64,000 bases of DNA from Chloroflexota bacterium (GTDB taxonomy: Bacteria > Chloroflexota > Anaerolineae > Aggregatilineales > Phototrophicaceae): positions 1 through 64,000 of the forward strand of contig WTGJ01000020.1 of NCBI GenBank assembly GCA_011523615.1, read 5' to 3'. How positions within the stretch are numbered: position 1 is the stretch's first letter; each line of letters opens with the position of its first letter. Positions 16,475 to 24,627 of this stretch are shown here, piece by piece. Under the pieces are notes generated by a model. The model ran no database searches. It worked only from the letters and a program-made list of their open reading frames with translations, and was not told the origin of the DNA. The position numbers and the translations under genes are program-made.

Positions 16475-17667
16475 CCCACCGGCATCTCTACTCCGGCGTA
16501 CGCCTTCCACTCACCGCTGTTCAGGATCTCCACCATCGCCGCCACCGCCGCCCGCACTTCTTCATCACTGTTGTAGAAATGAGGCGCGACGCGGATGCCT
16601 GCCAGGGGCCGATAGTCGATCTTGATCCCTCGCGCCAGCATCGCCTGACTCACGGCCCGCGAATGGGGTGGGTCGATCACCACCATCCCCCCTCGTTCAT
16701 CGGGGTTGGCCGGGGAGCGAATCGCAAAACCCGCTGCTAAGGCAGATTCATACAATGACGCCGTCTGCCGCCGACTCTTAGCCCGAATCTGCTCCACACC
16801 CACCTCACCGATGATCCGGATGCCAGGCTGAACGGCGTACAAGGAAGCGACGGGAAACGTGCCATTCAGCATTCGATAAGCATCATCCCGCAACTCGATT
16901 GCAGCTACTTCAAAATCAAACGGTCGCTGGTGGGCAAACCAGCCGGTGATCTTCGGCCGCAAATGGGGCAATCGATCCGGGCGGACGTAGAGAAACACGG
17001 CACCCGGCCCACCGCACATCCACTTCAAGCCGCCGCCGATGTAATAATCCACGCCGAGCTGTTCAACGTCGACAGGGATGATGCCCACGCTGTGGTAGCC
17101 ATCCACGATGATCTCTGCGCCAACTTGTGCGGCCCTTTCGGCAATCGCTTGTACCGGCATAATGAAGCCACTGCGGAACAAAACGTGATTCACCAGGACA
17201 AACCGGGTTCGCTCATCGATGGCGGCGCACATCGCCTCCGCAGGGACGTGAATGCCATCCGGACTCTCCACGACGACCAGCTCCACATGGTCCGGTAACA
17301 TCTCGTTCAGCACATAGTAATCAGTATGGAAAATGAGACTGCTGACCACGACGCGGTCGCGTTTTCGATCGCTGAAATCGAACGCGCTGAGCAAGATGCT
17401 CAAGATGATGCTGGCGTTAGGATGCATCGAGATGCTGCCCGGTGGCGCATGGATGAGCGCAGCGAACTGATCTCCCACCGTACCATTCAAGGCCCACCAG
17501 CGCTCGCCCCAGGCCTCCACTCCCATTTCGGCCCAATCGTCGGCGTATTCCGCCAAAGATCGGTATGCATCGCGCGGCATCGCACCCAGCGAATGGTTCA
17601 CCAGATAGTTGCAGCGCGCCAAAATGGGAAACCGCTCACGATGGGCGAGTAAGGGATCTTGCGACAT
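16471..17667 (-). CDS. Kynureninase-like PLP-dependent enzyme (aminotransferase class V)
   Basis: A fold-type I pyridoxal-phosphate enzyme of 398 residues. The N-terminal NYLVNHSLGAMP, the phosphate-binding region near NASIILSILLS, the Asp that holds the cofactor ring nitrogen in IIVDGYHSVG, and the Schiff-base Lys in GGGLKWMCGGPG are visible. The K-W-M-C-G-G-P-G pattern resembles kynureninase (YKYLNGGPG). Kynureninase cleaves kynurenine to anthranilate and alanine, but no other tryptophan-catabolic gene is nearby, so the substrate is open. The gene is monocistronic and divergent from the his operon promoter. Confidence 0.82.
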   Translation of the reverse strand: MSQDPLLAHRERFPILARCNYLVNHSLGAMPRDAYRSLAEYADDWAEMGVEAWGERWWALNGTVGDQFAALIHAPPGSISMHPNASIILSILLSAFDFSDRKRDRVVVSSLIFHTDYYVLNEMLPDHVELVVVESPDGIHVPAEAMCAAIDERTRFVLVNHVLFRSGFIMPVQAIAERAAQVGAEIIVDGYHSVGIIPVDVEQLGVDYYIGGGLKWMCGGPGAVFLYVRPDRLPHLRPKITGWFAHQRPFDFEVAAIELRDDAYRMLNGTFPVASLYAVQPGIRIIGEVGVEQIRAKSRRQTASLYESALAAGFAIRSPANPDERGGMVVIDPPHSRAVSQAMLARGIKIDYRPLAGIRVAPHFYNSDEEVRAAVAAMVEILNSGEWKAYAGVEMPVG

Positions 17668-17726
17668 GGTACATCCAGATCGTTCTTTCCCCTCATCCTA
17701 GCACATCCAGGTAGCCCAGCTCTTGC

Positions 17727-17755
17727 TTGACAAAGCTTTCCCGCCGCGTTATGGT
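17727..17755 (+). promoter_or_regulatory. Strong promoter of the his operon
   Basis: A perfect -35 TTGACA (17727-17732), a 17-base spacer and a -10 TATGGT (17750-17755). Transcription should begin near 17762, giving a leader of about 140 nt before hisH. Confidence 0.75.
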
Positions 17756-17777
17756 CCTGTCAAAGGGGGAGCTTGCC

Positions 17778-17816
17778 ATGCTGCACGTACATCGGATGGT
17801 TGAGGGAAAGGGTTGA
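17778..17816 (+). CDS. Putative his leader peptide, 12 aa
   Basis: A very short frame, MLHVHRMVEGKG, just after the predicted transcription start. An excellent ribosome binding site (AGGGGGAG, 17764-17771) lies seven bases before its ATG. Two of its first five residues are histidine (codons at 17784 and 17790). Its stop is one base before a sequence that can form an antiterminator. This is the layout of an amino-acid attenuator, but two His codons are few compared with the runs in enterobacterial his leaders. Translation is predicted, not shown. Confidence 0.45.
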   Translation: MLHVHRMVEGKG

Positions 17817-17817
17817 C

Positions 17818-17880
17818 GCGCCGGGAGTGAGCCAGCATGCCTGATCGTACGCAATCCCGCGCAGAGCGGGTTTTTTCTTT
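17818..17880 (+). terminator. Candidate attenuator: mutually exclusive antiterminator and terminator before hisH
   Basis: The terminator is CCCGC (17856-17860), a GCAGA loop, GCGGG (17866-17870) and six T residues (17871-17876). The upstream strand GCGCCGGG (17818-17825) can pair with CCCGCGC (17856-17862) with one bulged C, destroying the terminator. A ribosome at the leader stop (17814-17816) would cover 17818-17825 and favour termination; a ribosome stalled at the His codons would leave it free. Confidence 0.55.
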
Positions 17881-17901
17881 ATGGCGGGAGTTGCAGCAAC
17901 C

Positions 17902-18525
17902 ATGATCGCCGTCATCGATTATGGCGCCGGTAATCTGCGCAGCGTGATGCATGCCCTGCACCATCTCGGCGAGCGGGACGTCACTCTCATTCGCAGCGCA
18001 GCGGATACCGCCACCCTCCGGCGGGCCCAACGCATCATCCTCCCCGGGGTTGGTTCCTTCGGTGCGGCCCTCAAGCAACTGCGCGCCACCGGTATCACCG
18101 CCGCTCTGCGAGCTGCCCTCCTCGGAGGATGCCCGTACCTGGGCATCTGCCTGGGCATGCAGTTCCTTTTTGCAGGGAGTGAGGAAGATCCCAGCGTGCC
18201 CGGGCTCGGCTTGATTGGCGGAACTGTGCGTCGTTTCTCAGCTACACCGACTCACCCCGTCCCTCACATGGGTTGGAATCAACTGCACCGTGCACGCCCT
18301 TCGCCGTTGCTGAATGGCGTTTCCGATGAATCCTATGTCTACTTCGTGCACAGCTATTATTGCAGCCCGGCCGATGAGACCGATGCGTTGCTCACAACGG
18401 ATTATGGCGGTCCATTTTGTTCGGCCATCCAGCGTGACCATCTCTTCGCGGTGCAATTCCATCCGGAAAAGAGCCAGCGCATCGGTTTGCAAATCCTGGC
18501 GAACTTCCTGGAGTGGCGCGGATGA
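17902..18525 (+). CDS. hisH: Imidazole glycerol phosphate synthase glutaminase subunit HisH
   Basis: The class I glutamine amidotransferase that supplies ammonia to HisF in histidine synthesis. At 207 residues it is normal. The catalytic triad is visible: Cys83 in YLGICLGMQ, and His187 and Glu189 in FHPEKS. The start MIAVIDYGAGNLRS is typical, so ATG 17902 is preferred over an in-frame ATG at 17881 that lies right after the attenuator T tract. It is the first gene of a coupled hisH-A-F-I-E set; ATGA joins it to hisA. Confidence 0.96.
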   Translation: MIAVIDYGAGNLRSVMHALHHLGERDVTLIRSAADTATLRRAQRIILPGVGSFGAALKQLRATGITAALRAALLGGCPYLGICLGMQFLFAGSEEDPSVPGLGLIGGTVRRFSATPTHPVPHMGWNQLHRARPSPLLNGVSDESYVYFVHSYYCSPADETDALLTTDYGGPFCSAIQRDHLFAVQFHPEKSQRIGLQILANFLEWRG

Positions 18526-19256
18526 TCATCTATCCCGCCATGGATCTGCACGCAGGGAAAGTCGTCCGCTTGCGACAGGGCGACCCCGCCCAGCAACGTG
18601 TGTTCAGCACCGACCCATTGGCCACTGCCCAGCGCTGGTTGGATGAAGGGGCAAAATGGCTGCATCTGGTCAATCTCGATGGTGCCTTCGACCAGGCCAA
18701 CGACAATGAAGCCGCATTACCCCACACCGCGCGACTCAACCTGAAAGTTCAGTTCGCCGGTGGTTTGCGGAGTTTGGCAGACATCCAACGTGTGCTGGAA
18801 CTCGGTGCAACTCGCGTGGTGATCGGCACGGCCGCCCTCGAGCAACCCGAATTGATTCAATCCGCCATCGACCGTTGGGGCGCAGAACGCATCGCCGTTT
18901 CGCTGGATTCACGCGAGGGTTACATCGCCACGCATGGCTGGCAAGTACAATCAGCACAGCGAGCGATGGACTGGGCCATGAGGTTCACGGCGATGGGTCT
19001 GCGACACATCCTCTTCACAGATATCCAACGTGACGGTGGCCTGAGTGGTGTGAACGTCCACGCGACGAGCGAATTGGCCCGCAGCAGCGGTGCTCACGTC
19101 ATCGCCTCCGGTGGCGTGCGCGGCGTCGCCGATATCCAGGCTTGTGCGGCGGTGGGCGATATCGCCGGCGTCATCATCGGCCTGGCCCTTTATACCGGCC
19201 GCATCACGCTCTCGGAGGCGTTGGCTGCGGCCCGCACAGAGCAGCCCTCATGCTAG
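18522..19256 (+). CDS. hisA: ProFAR isomerase HisA
   Basis: A TIM-barrel isomerase of 244 residues that converts ProFAR to PRFAR, the substrate of HisF-HisH. The catalytic Asp of strand 1 is in [14 protein letters not shown], and the second catalytic Asp in the [15 protein letters not shown] strand; the phosphate-binding GGLR and ASGGVRG loops are present. The ATG at 18522 overlaps the hisH stop (ATGA), and the gene overlaps hisF by seven bases. All features are as expected for the family. Confidence 0.96.
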   Translation: MIIYPAMDLHAGKVVRLRQGDPAQQRVFSTDPLATAQRWLDEGAKWLHLVNLDGAFDQANDNEAALPHTARLNLKVQFAGGLRSLADIQRVLELGATRVVIGTAALEQPELIQSAIDRWGAERIAVSLDSREGYIATHGWQVQSAQRAMDWAMRFTAMGLRHILFTDIQRDGGLSGVNVHATSELARSSGAHVIASGGVRGVADIQACAAVGDIAGVIIGLALYTGRITLSEALAAARTEQPSC

Positions 19257-20041
19257 CCAAGCGCATCATCCCCTGTTTGGATGTCCATGAGGGTCGCGTC
19301 GTCAAGGGAGTCAATTTCGTCAACCTGCGCGATGCGGGCGATCCCATCGAGCAAGCCACCCTTTACGACCGGGAAGGCGCCGATGAGCTGGTATTCCTGG
19401 ATATCAGCGCTTCCCACGAAGCACGCGCCACCACCCTCGCCATGGTGCGGGCCGTCGCGGATGCGCTGTTCATCCCCTTCTGCGTCGGCGGTGGCATCCG
19501 CACCCTGGAAGACATCCGCGCTACCTTACTCGCCGGCGCCGATAAGGTCTCCATCAACAGTGCCGCCCTGGCCAAACCTGAGCTGATCGATGAAGCGGCG
19601 CGTGCCTTCGGCAGCCAGTGCATCGTCGTTGCCATCGATCCCAAGCGGGTGGATGGACGCTGGCTGGTGCACAGCCACGGCGGCCGACACCCCACCGAGC
19701 AGGAAGCCCTACCCTGGGCGCGTGAAGTGTGCTCCCGAGGCGCCGGTGAAATCTTGCTCACCAGCATGGACCGCGATGGCACGCAAGCGGGCTATGATAT
19801 CGAAATGACGGCCGCGGTCAGCGAAGCAGTATCCATCCCCGTCATCGCCTCTGGCGGCGCCGGTTCCGTAGAGCATTTTGCCGAAGCGCTCACGGTGGGT
19901 GGGGCCAGTGCTGCTCTTGCCGCATCCTTATTCCATTTTGACCAACTCCGCATCTACAGGCTGAAACAGGCTTTGGCCGAGAGCGGGATCGCGATCCGCC
20001 TCAGCGGCTGGGAGGAGAATGAAGGTGCCTCTACTGAGTGA
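19250..20041 (+). CDS. hisF: Imidazole glycerol phosphate synthase cyclase subunit HisF
   Basis: The cyclase partner of HisH. It turns PRFAR plus ammonia into imidazole glycerol phosphate and AICAR. At 263 residues it is a (beta/alpha)8 barrel with catalytic Asp11 in [15 protein letters not shown] and the second Asp in [14 protein letters not shown], and with phosphate-binding GGGIR and ASGGAGS loops. ATG 19250 is the true start; a longer frame upstream overlaps hisA. It overlaps hisA by seven and hisI by 23 bases, so the genes are tightly coupled. Confidence 0.96.
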   Translation: MLAKRIIPCLDVHEGRVVKGVNFVNLRDAGDPIEQATLYDREGADELVFLDISASHEARATTLAMVRAVADALFIPFCVGGGIRTLEDIRATLLAGADKVSINSAALAKPELIDEAARAFGSQCIVVAIDPKRVDGRWLVHSHGGRHPTEQEALPWAREVCSRGAGEILLTSMDRDGTQAGYDIEMTAAVSEAVSIPVIASGGAGSVEHFAEALTVGGASAALAASLFHFDQLRIYRLKQALAESGIAIRLSGWEENEGASTE

Positions 20042-20369
20042 AACCGAAATCGCAAGCATACGCTGGAACGCCGACGCCCTCATCCCCGCCATCGTGCAGG
20101 ATGTGGAGACGAAACAGGTGCTCATGCTGGCCTACATGAATGAGACTTCTCTGAAAGAAACGCTGCAATGTCAGGAAGCAGTATTTTGGAGCCGCAGCCG
20201 CCGCGAACTCTGGTACAAAGGGGCCACCTCCGGCCATACCCAGCACGTCCACGAGATTCGCCTCGATTGTGATCAGGATGCGTTACTCTTGTCCGTAGAA
20301 GCCAACGGCCCCGCCTGCCACACGGGGAAGACGAGTTGTTTTGATAGCAGTGATGACAGAATGGCATGA
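20019..20369 (+). CDS. hisI: Phosphoribosyl-AMP cyclohydrolase HisI
   Basis: Opens the purine ring of phosphoribosyl-AMP in step 3 of histidine synthesis. At 116 residues it is the single-domain form. Motifs: the [19 protein letters not shown] start, the [17 protein letters not shown] block, the metal-binding Asp and Cys cluster in DCDQDALLL, and the [14 protein letters not shown] end with the zinc-ligand Cys. It overlaps hisF by 23 bases. The next gene supplies the HisE activity, so the enzymes are separate here rather than fused as HisIE. Confidence 0.95.
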   Translation: MKVPLLSETEIASIRWNADALIPAIVQDVETKQVLMLAYMNETSLKETLQCQEAVFWSRSRRELWYKGATSGHTQHVHEIRLDCDQDALLLSVEANGPACHTGKTSCFDSSDDRMA

Positions 20370-20372
20370 ACG

Positions 20373-21218
20373 ATGATGAATTGGCCCAAGAAACGACTGG
20401 AGAAAGCCTTATCGCCAGCGAGAGATCGGCAACGGGCAGATACACCCGTCGCTGAAGAAAGAAATGATCTGAAGATGGATTCCACTGCCCCTCTTGAACA
20501 AGAGAAATTTCACACAAATCTTCCTACGATTGAGGAGCTCTTGAATCCACTTTTGCGCACAATGCATTCACTTGGAGGACCAGTAAGCAAACAAGAGATC
20601 GAAGAAAAAGTGGTTCAACAGGAAAACATTACGGAAAAACAGTTATCTGTTTTAACAAAATCGCGATCAGGAAAAACCGGCCAACCATTGTTCTCCTTCA
20701 GATTGGGTTTTGCTCGAACATATCTTAAGGATTATGGAATCTTGGAGAATCCAGCACCCGGAACATGGTCTCTCACGGATTTAGGCAAGCAAACTTTTCA
20801 CGTCAATCCGAAAGAGGTTAGACGTGCCTATGATAAACAACGCCGAATCCGCAAAGCAGAACGCGACGCAAAAAATGAGATGAAAAAATTGGAGGAGATT
20901 GAGGAACAGAAAGAAGATAAATCCATCTCCGATTTCCTAATCAATCTCGAATCCATCCTTCACCAACGCCGCCGCCAGCGCCCCGAAGGCAGCTACACCG
21001 CCGAGCTATTCGCCGCTGGGCCGGCCCGCATCGCCCAAAAACTTGGTGAAGAAAGCCTCGAAGTGATCATCGCCGCCCTCCATGAATCCCGCGAACACCA
21101 GATCGCCGAAGTGGCGGACTTGCTGTTTCATCTGCTCATCCTCCTCGTCGAGCTGGAAATCCCCCTCGAAGAAATCCTCAGCGAACTGCAACGCCGCCAC
21201 GAAACGCGGGCCCAATGA
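20373..21218 (+). CDS. hisE: HisE (phosphoribosyl-ATP pyrophosphatase) fused to an N-terminal Mrr_N-like winged helix
   Basis: A 281-residue chimera. The C-terminal part (about 185-276) is a normal HisE that hydrolyses phosphoribosyl-ATP to phosphoribosyl-AMP: EGSYTAELFAAG, the metal-binding KLGEESLEVIIAALH helix and EVADLLFHLLILL. Residues about 51-147 instead resemble the N-terminal domain of Mrr restriction proteins: PTIEELLNPLLRTMHSLGG, the RLGFARTYLKDYGILENP block and the TWSLTDLGKQ wing. A charged helix (148-184) joins them. The Mrr part (about 20465-20935) is much more AT-rich than the rest of the operon. The ATG at 20373 is three bases after the hisI stop; ATG 20475 is an alternative. 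The frame is open throughout. The role of the added domain is unknown; DNA or nucleotide binding is an inference. Confidence 0.8.
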   Translation: MMNWPKKRLEKALSPARDRQRADTPVAEERNDLKMDSTAPLEQEKFHTNLPTIEELLNPLLRTMHSLGGPVSKQEIEEKVVQQENITEKQLSVLTKSRSGKTGQPLFSFRLGFARTYLKDYGILENPAPGTWSLTDLGKQTFHVNPKEVRRAYDKQRRIRKAERDAKNEMKKLEEIEEQKEDKSISDFLINLESILHQRRRQRPEGSYTAELFAAGPARIAQKLGEESLEVIIAALHESREHQIAEVADLLFHLLILLVELEIPLEEILSELQRRHETRAQ

Positions 21219-21286
21219 TTTTCATCCCAAGGAACCAGCATTTATGCTAGATTCAACGAAACCAAACAAAGAAAAGGATGCCGAAA

Positions 21287-21784
21287 ATGGCTGAAACTGA
21301 TTTGGAAAAACTCACCGATTTTATGGTCAGTGGCCTCGATCGAACGGCCTTCGTCGTCAACGCCCAGTTGGATGGCCTGTCCCATGAAGACTGCTTGCTC
21401 CAGCTCCCTTTTCGCGGAAACTGCGCCAACTGGGTGCTCGGCCACATCATCTCTTCGCGCAGCTCCATGATTCAACGAATCACCGGTGAAAGCTACTGGG
21501 ACGACGATGTGAATTCGCTGTACAAGTTCAATTCGGAGCCGATTACCGATGGCGAGAACGCATTGCACCTGGATCAGTTGCTGGAGCACCTGCAAAACTC
21601 GGCGGAAGCGTTGAAATCAGCGATACAAGGCGCTTCACACGAGCAACTGGAAACCATCTGGAACGAAGAGCGCCAATCGTCCGTGCTCGATTTTCTGCTG
21701 TTCATGACCTGGCACGAAGGCTACCACGCCGGCCAATTTGAATACCTGCGCCAATTGGCGGGCAAAAACGACAAAGTCATCTGA
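21287..21784 (+). CDS. DinB-family protein
   Basis: A four-helix-bundle protein of the DinB/YfiT superfamily, 165 residues. The three metal ligands expected in this fold are seen as His in NWVLGHIISSR and the pair in WHEGYHAGQ. Members include thiol-S-transferases that use bacillithiol or mycothiol, but most are uncharacterised. ATG 21287 is taken because AAAAGG lies about ten bases upstream; an in-frame ATG at 21278 adds three residues. A TATGCT hexamer at 21243-21248 could be its own -10, so it need not belong to the his operon. Confidence 0.83.
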   Translation: MAETDLEKLTDFMVSGLDRTAFVVNAQLDGLSHEDCLLQLPFRGNCANWVLGHIISSRSSMIQRITGESYWDDDVNSLYKFNSEPITDGENALHLDQLLEHLQNSAEALKSAIQGASHEQLETIWNEERQSSVLDFLLFMTWHEGYHAGQFEYLRQLAGKNDKVI

Positions 21785-21791
21785 CGACGCA

Positions 21792-21902
21792 ATGCCTGCC
21801 TTTTGTGACTGGAAACAAGCGGTCGATCGACAAGGGATGAATGATCCCCATGAATTGACCCGCTCGACGATGCGCGAACAATTCACCGGCGGGGCCGCCT
21901 GA
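21792..21902 (+). CDS. Small ORF translationally coupled to metG, 36 aa
   Basis: A short frame, MPAFCDWKQAVDRQG and so on, begins eight bases after the DinB-family stop and ends on TGATG, sharing a base with the metG start. It fills the whole gap between the two genes, has no hydrophobic segment and is charged and soluble in character. It has no strong ribosome binding site of its own. I do not recognise it. It may be a real small protein, a translational coupler, or chance. Confidence 0.3.
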   Translation: MPAFCDWKQAVDRQGMNDPHELTRSTMREQFTGGAA

Positions 21903-23704
21903 TGGGCCGACCGATCCATGTCTCCGTCGCCTGGCCCTATGCCAACGGCGATCTCCACGTCGGACACCTGGCGGGTTCCTACCTACCCGCTGATATCTTC
22001 GCTCGCTACCATCGTCTCGCCGGCAGTGATGTCTTGATGGTCTCTGGGTCCGATAGCCACGGCACACCGATCTCCGTCGAAGCCGACGCCCGCGGCGTTT
22101 CCGCGAAATCTCTCTTCGAGCACTATCACCACCGCATCCTGGAGACCCAACGCCGCATCGGCATCAGTTACGACCTCTTCACCCACACCGATACGGAGAA
22201 TCACCACCGCATCGCGCAGGATTTTTTCCTCCGCTTGTTGCAAAACGGACGCCTGTACAAAGAAAAGCAACATTTGCTCTACAGTGAACGTGAACAGCGC
22301 TTCTTGCCGGATCGATACGTGGAAGGCGCTTGCTATTACTGTGGTTACGAAAGCGCCCGTGGCGATCAGTGCGACGAATGTGGCAACCTCTTGGATGCCA
22401 CCCGGCTCGGGAACCCACGCAGCAAGAATTCGCCCGAGGATCGCCTCGTCATCCGCGAGACGGAACACTATTTCCTGGATCTTCAGCGCGTCTCCGGGCA
22501 ATTGCTGGAGTACTTGAAAGAGCATGAAGGGCACTGGCGGGCCAACGTCGTCCGTTTCACGCGCAACATGATCGAACAGGGCATCGAGCAGGGTTTGCGG
22601 GGCCGCGCCTTCACCCGCGATCTGGATTGGGGCATCCCCGTCCCGCTACCGGGTTGGGAAGAGAAACGCATTTACGTCTGGTTTGAGGCCCTGATGGGGT
22701 ATTTCACCGCCAGCGTGGAATGGGCGAAATTACGCGGCGAGCCCGAAGCCTGGAAACGTTGGTGGTACAACCCCGAAGCGCGCATCTACAACTTCCTGGG
22801 CAAAGACAATATCCCCTTCCATACCATCATTTGGCAGGCGGAATTGTTGGGCGTCTCCGGCATCTATCACGATGACGTCACGCCGCTGCAATTGCCATAT
22901 GATGTGCCGGCCAATGAATTCATGAACATCGAAGGTCAACAGTTCTCCACTTCGCGCAATTGGGCGGTCTGGCTGCCCGATATCCTGGAGCGTTATCCAG
23001 CCGACTCCTTGCGCTATTACGTCTCCACCACTTTCCCGGAGACCAGCGATTCCGATTTCTCCTGGGATGGCTTCCAGCAACGGGTCAACAACGAATTGGT
23101 GGCGACCTGGGGCAATCTGGCGCACCGCATGCTCAGCTTCGCCCATCGACACTTCGACCAGGCCGTCCCTCATCACCCGCCGCTGATCGAAGCCGACCGC
23201 GCCATCATCCAGCAAGCGGAACATGCCTTCGACGAAGTCGGCGCACTCATCGAGCGGGTCCGATTGCGAGATGCCCTCAGTGCAGCGATGCGCGTCGCTC
23301 GATCCGCCAACGCTTATCTGGAACAGCGGCGACCCTGGCAAAGCATTCGCGAAGATCGTGAAGACGCGGCCCGTTCGGTGTATTCCATCTTGCGCGTCAT
23401 CGACAACCTGAAAATCCTGCTCGCGCCATATCTGCCCTTCAGCGCGCAACAATTGCATGAGATGCTCGGTTACGATGGGCAAATTTTCGGCAAGCAGGAA
23501 ATCCAAACCGTGCCGGAACAGACGCGCAGCCATGAAGTGCTGACGTATGATTCATCGAGGGCAATCGGCAAATGGCTGCGCAGTCAATTGCCACCGGGTC
23601 AAGCCCTGCGCACACCGCAACACCTTTTCGTGAAGTTGGATCCTGAAATCGTCGCCCAGGAACGGGATCAGCTGGGTCAACAACGGGTCGAGAAACCGCT
23701 GTGA
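21902..23704 (+). CDS. metG: Methionyl-tRNA synthetase
   Basis: Charges tRNA-Met and initiator tRNA. At 600 residues it has a class I Rossmann domain with the HIGH-type motif HVGH (19-22), a single zinc knuckle with Cys144, Cys147, Cys157 and Cys160, the WFEALMGYF region, and the KMSKS-equivalent in QFSTSRN. An anticodon-binding helical domain completes the protein; there is no C-terminal EMAP/Trbp domain. The FSTSR form of KMSKS belongs to the MetRS class with a single four-Cys knot. The gene starts within the stop of a 36-codon frame and is followed after one base by the FNT-channel gene. Confidence 0.95.
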   Translation: MGRPIHVSVAWPYANGDLHVGHLAGSYLPADIFARYHRLAGSDVLMVSGSDSHGTPISVEADARGVSAKSLFEHYHHRILETQRRIGISYDLFTHTDTENHHRIAQDFFLRLLQNGRLYKEKQHLLYSEREQRFLPDRYVEGACYYCGYESARGDQCDECGNLLDATRLGNPRSKNSPEDRLVIRETEHYFLDLQRVSGQLLEYLKEHEGHWRANVVRFTRNMIEQGIEQGLRGRAFTRDLDWGIPVPLPGWEEKRIYVWFEALMGYFTASVEWAKLRGEPEAWKRWWYNPEARIYNFLGKDNIPFHTIIWQAELLGVSGIYHDDVTPLQLPYDVPANEFMNIEGQQFSTSRNWAVWLPDILERYPADSLRYYVSTTFPETSDSDFSWDGFQQRVNNELVATWGNLAHRMLSFAHRHFDQAVPHHPPLIEADRAIIQQAEHAFDEVGALIERVRLRDALSAAMRVARSANAYLEQRRPWQSIREDREDAARSVYSILRVIDNLKILLAPYLPFSAQQLHEMLGYDGQIFGKQEIQTVPEQTRSHEVLTYDSSRAIGKWLRSQLPPGQALRTPQHLFVKLDPEIVAQERDQLGQQRVEKPL

Positions 23705-23705
23705 C

Positions 23706-24557
23706 ATGACGGATCAGCGAGAGTATTTCAGTCTGGATGCCCTGTTTCCCGATGCAGTCGCCCGACGCGTCGAGTTGGTGGGCACCCAAAAGGCTGCGCT
23801 TCCCACCATGCATACCCTCGCCCTGGGCGTTCTGGCCGGGGCGTTCATCGCGCTGGGTGCCATCTTCAGTACGACCGTCGCCAGTGCAAGCGGAGATCTG
23901 CCGTATGGCCTGGCCCACTTGCTCAGCGGCATCGTCTTCAGCCTGGGTTTCATCCTGGTGGTGCTGGGCGGTGCGGAGCTCTTCACCGGCAACAACCTGG
24001 TGGTGATGGCCTGGGCCAGCCAACGCATCAGCTCTCGCGCCCTCATCCGCCACTGGGTGCTGGTTTATTTGGGTAACGCCGTCGGCGCAATCAGCACCGC
24101 ATTCTTGCTGTATGCTTCCGGCCAATATCGATTTGGCGGCGGTGTGGTCGGCGAGCAGGCTTTGAGTATCGCCACCGACAAATTAGAATTTGATTTCTTG
24201 CAGGCGTTCTTCCTCGGCATCCTCGGCAACGGCCTGGTCTGCCTGGCCATTTGGCTGACCTTCGGTGCCCGCTCCTCCACCGACAAAATCATGGCCATCA
24301 TTTTCCCGATCACCGCTTTCGTCGCGATCGGCTTTGAGAACTGCATCGCCAATCTGTATTTCTTGCCGGTGGCACATATGATCCAGGCTTGGGATCCTCC
24401 CTTCATCGCCAGCCTGCCGACTCAATTCGAAGCGATCACGCTGGGCGGTATCTTGAACAACATCATACCCGTGACCATTGGCAATCTGGTGGGTGGCATC
24501 GTGTTGGTCTCCGCATTTTACTGGCTGATTTATCTTTGGGAGCCGAACCGGAAGTGA
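23706..24557 (+). CDS. focA: Formate/nitrite transporter (FNT) family channel
   Basis: A six-helix FocA/NirC-type pentameric channel for small monovalent anions such as formate or nitrite, 283 residues. Family features include AGAFIALGAIFSTTV, the re-entrant region GLAHLLSGIVFSLGFILVVLGGAELFTGNNLV, the central GNGLVCLAIWLTFGAR segment and the C-terminal GNLVGGIVLVSAFYW helix. It starts one codon after metG, so the two are probably co-transcribed. No formate-lyase, formate dehydrogenase or nitrite reductase gene is near, so the ion cannot be chosen. The symbol is a family name rather than a proven substrate. Confidence 0.88.
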   Translation: MTDQREYFSLDALFPDAVARRVELVGTQKAALPTMHTLALGVLAGAFIALGAIFSTTVASASGDLPYGLAHLLSGIVFSLGFILVVLGGAELFTGNNLVVMAWASQRISSRALIRHWVLVYLGNAVGAISTAFLLYASGQYRFGGGVVGEQALSIATDKLEFDFLQAFFLGILGNGLVCLAIWLTFGARSSTDKIMAIIFPITAFVAIGFENCIANLYFLPVAHMIQAWDPPFIASLPTQFEAITLGGILNNIIPVTIGNLVGGIVLVSAFYWLIYLWEPNRK

Positions 24558-24627
24558 TGCGCATGCCAAACCCGAGCTACCATCCTACAGAGCGGATGAA
24601 CCAACTCGTTTCCCTGTTCAGTGTAGA

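Noticed and set aside
17762-17901. A T-box riboswitch before hisH
   Set aside because: The leader is too short and lacks the AGGGUGG-type T-box sequence; a leader-peptide attenuator fits better.
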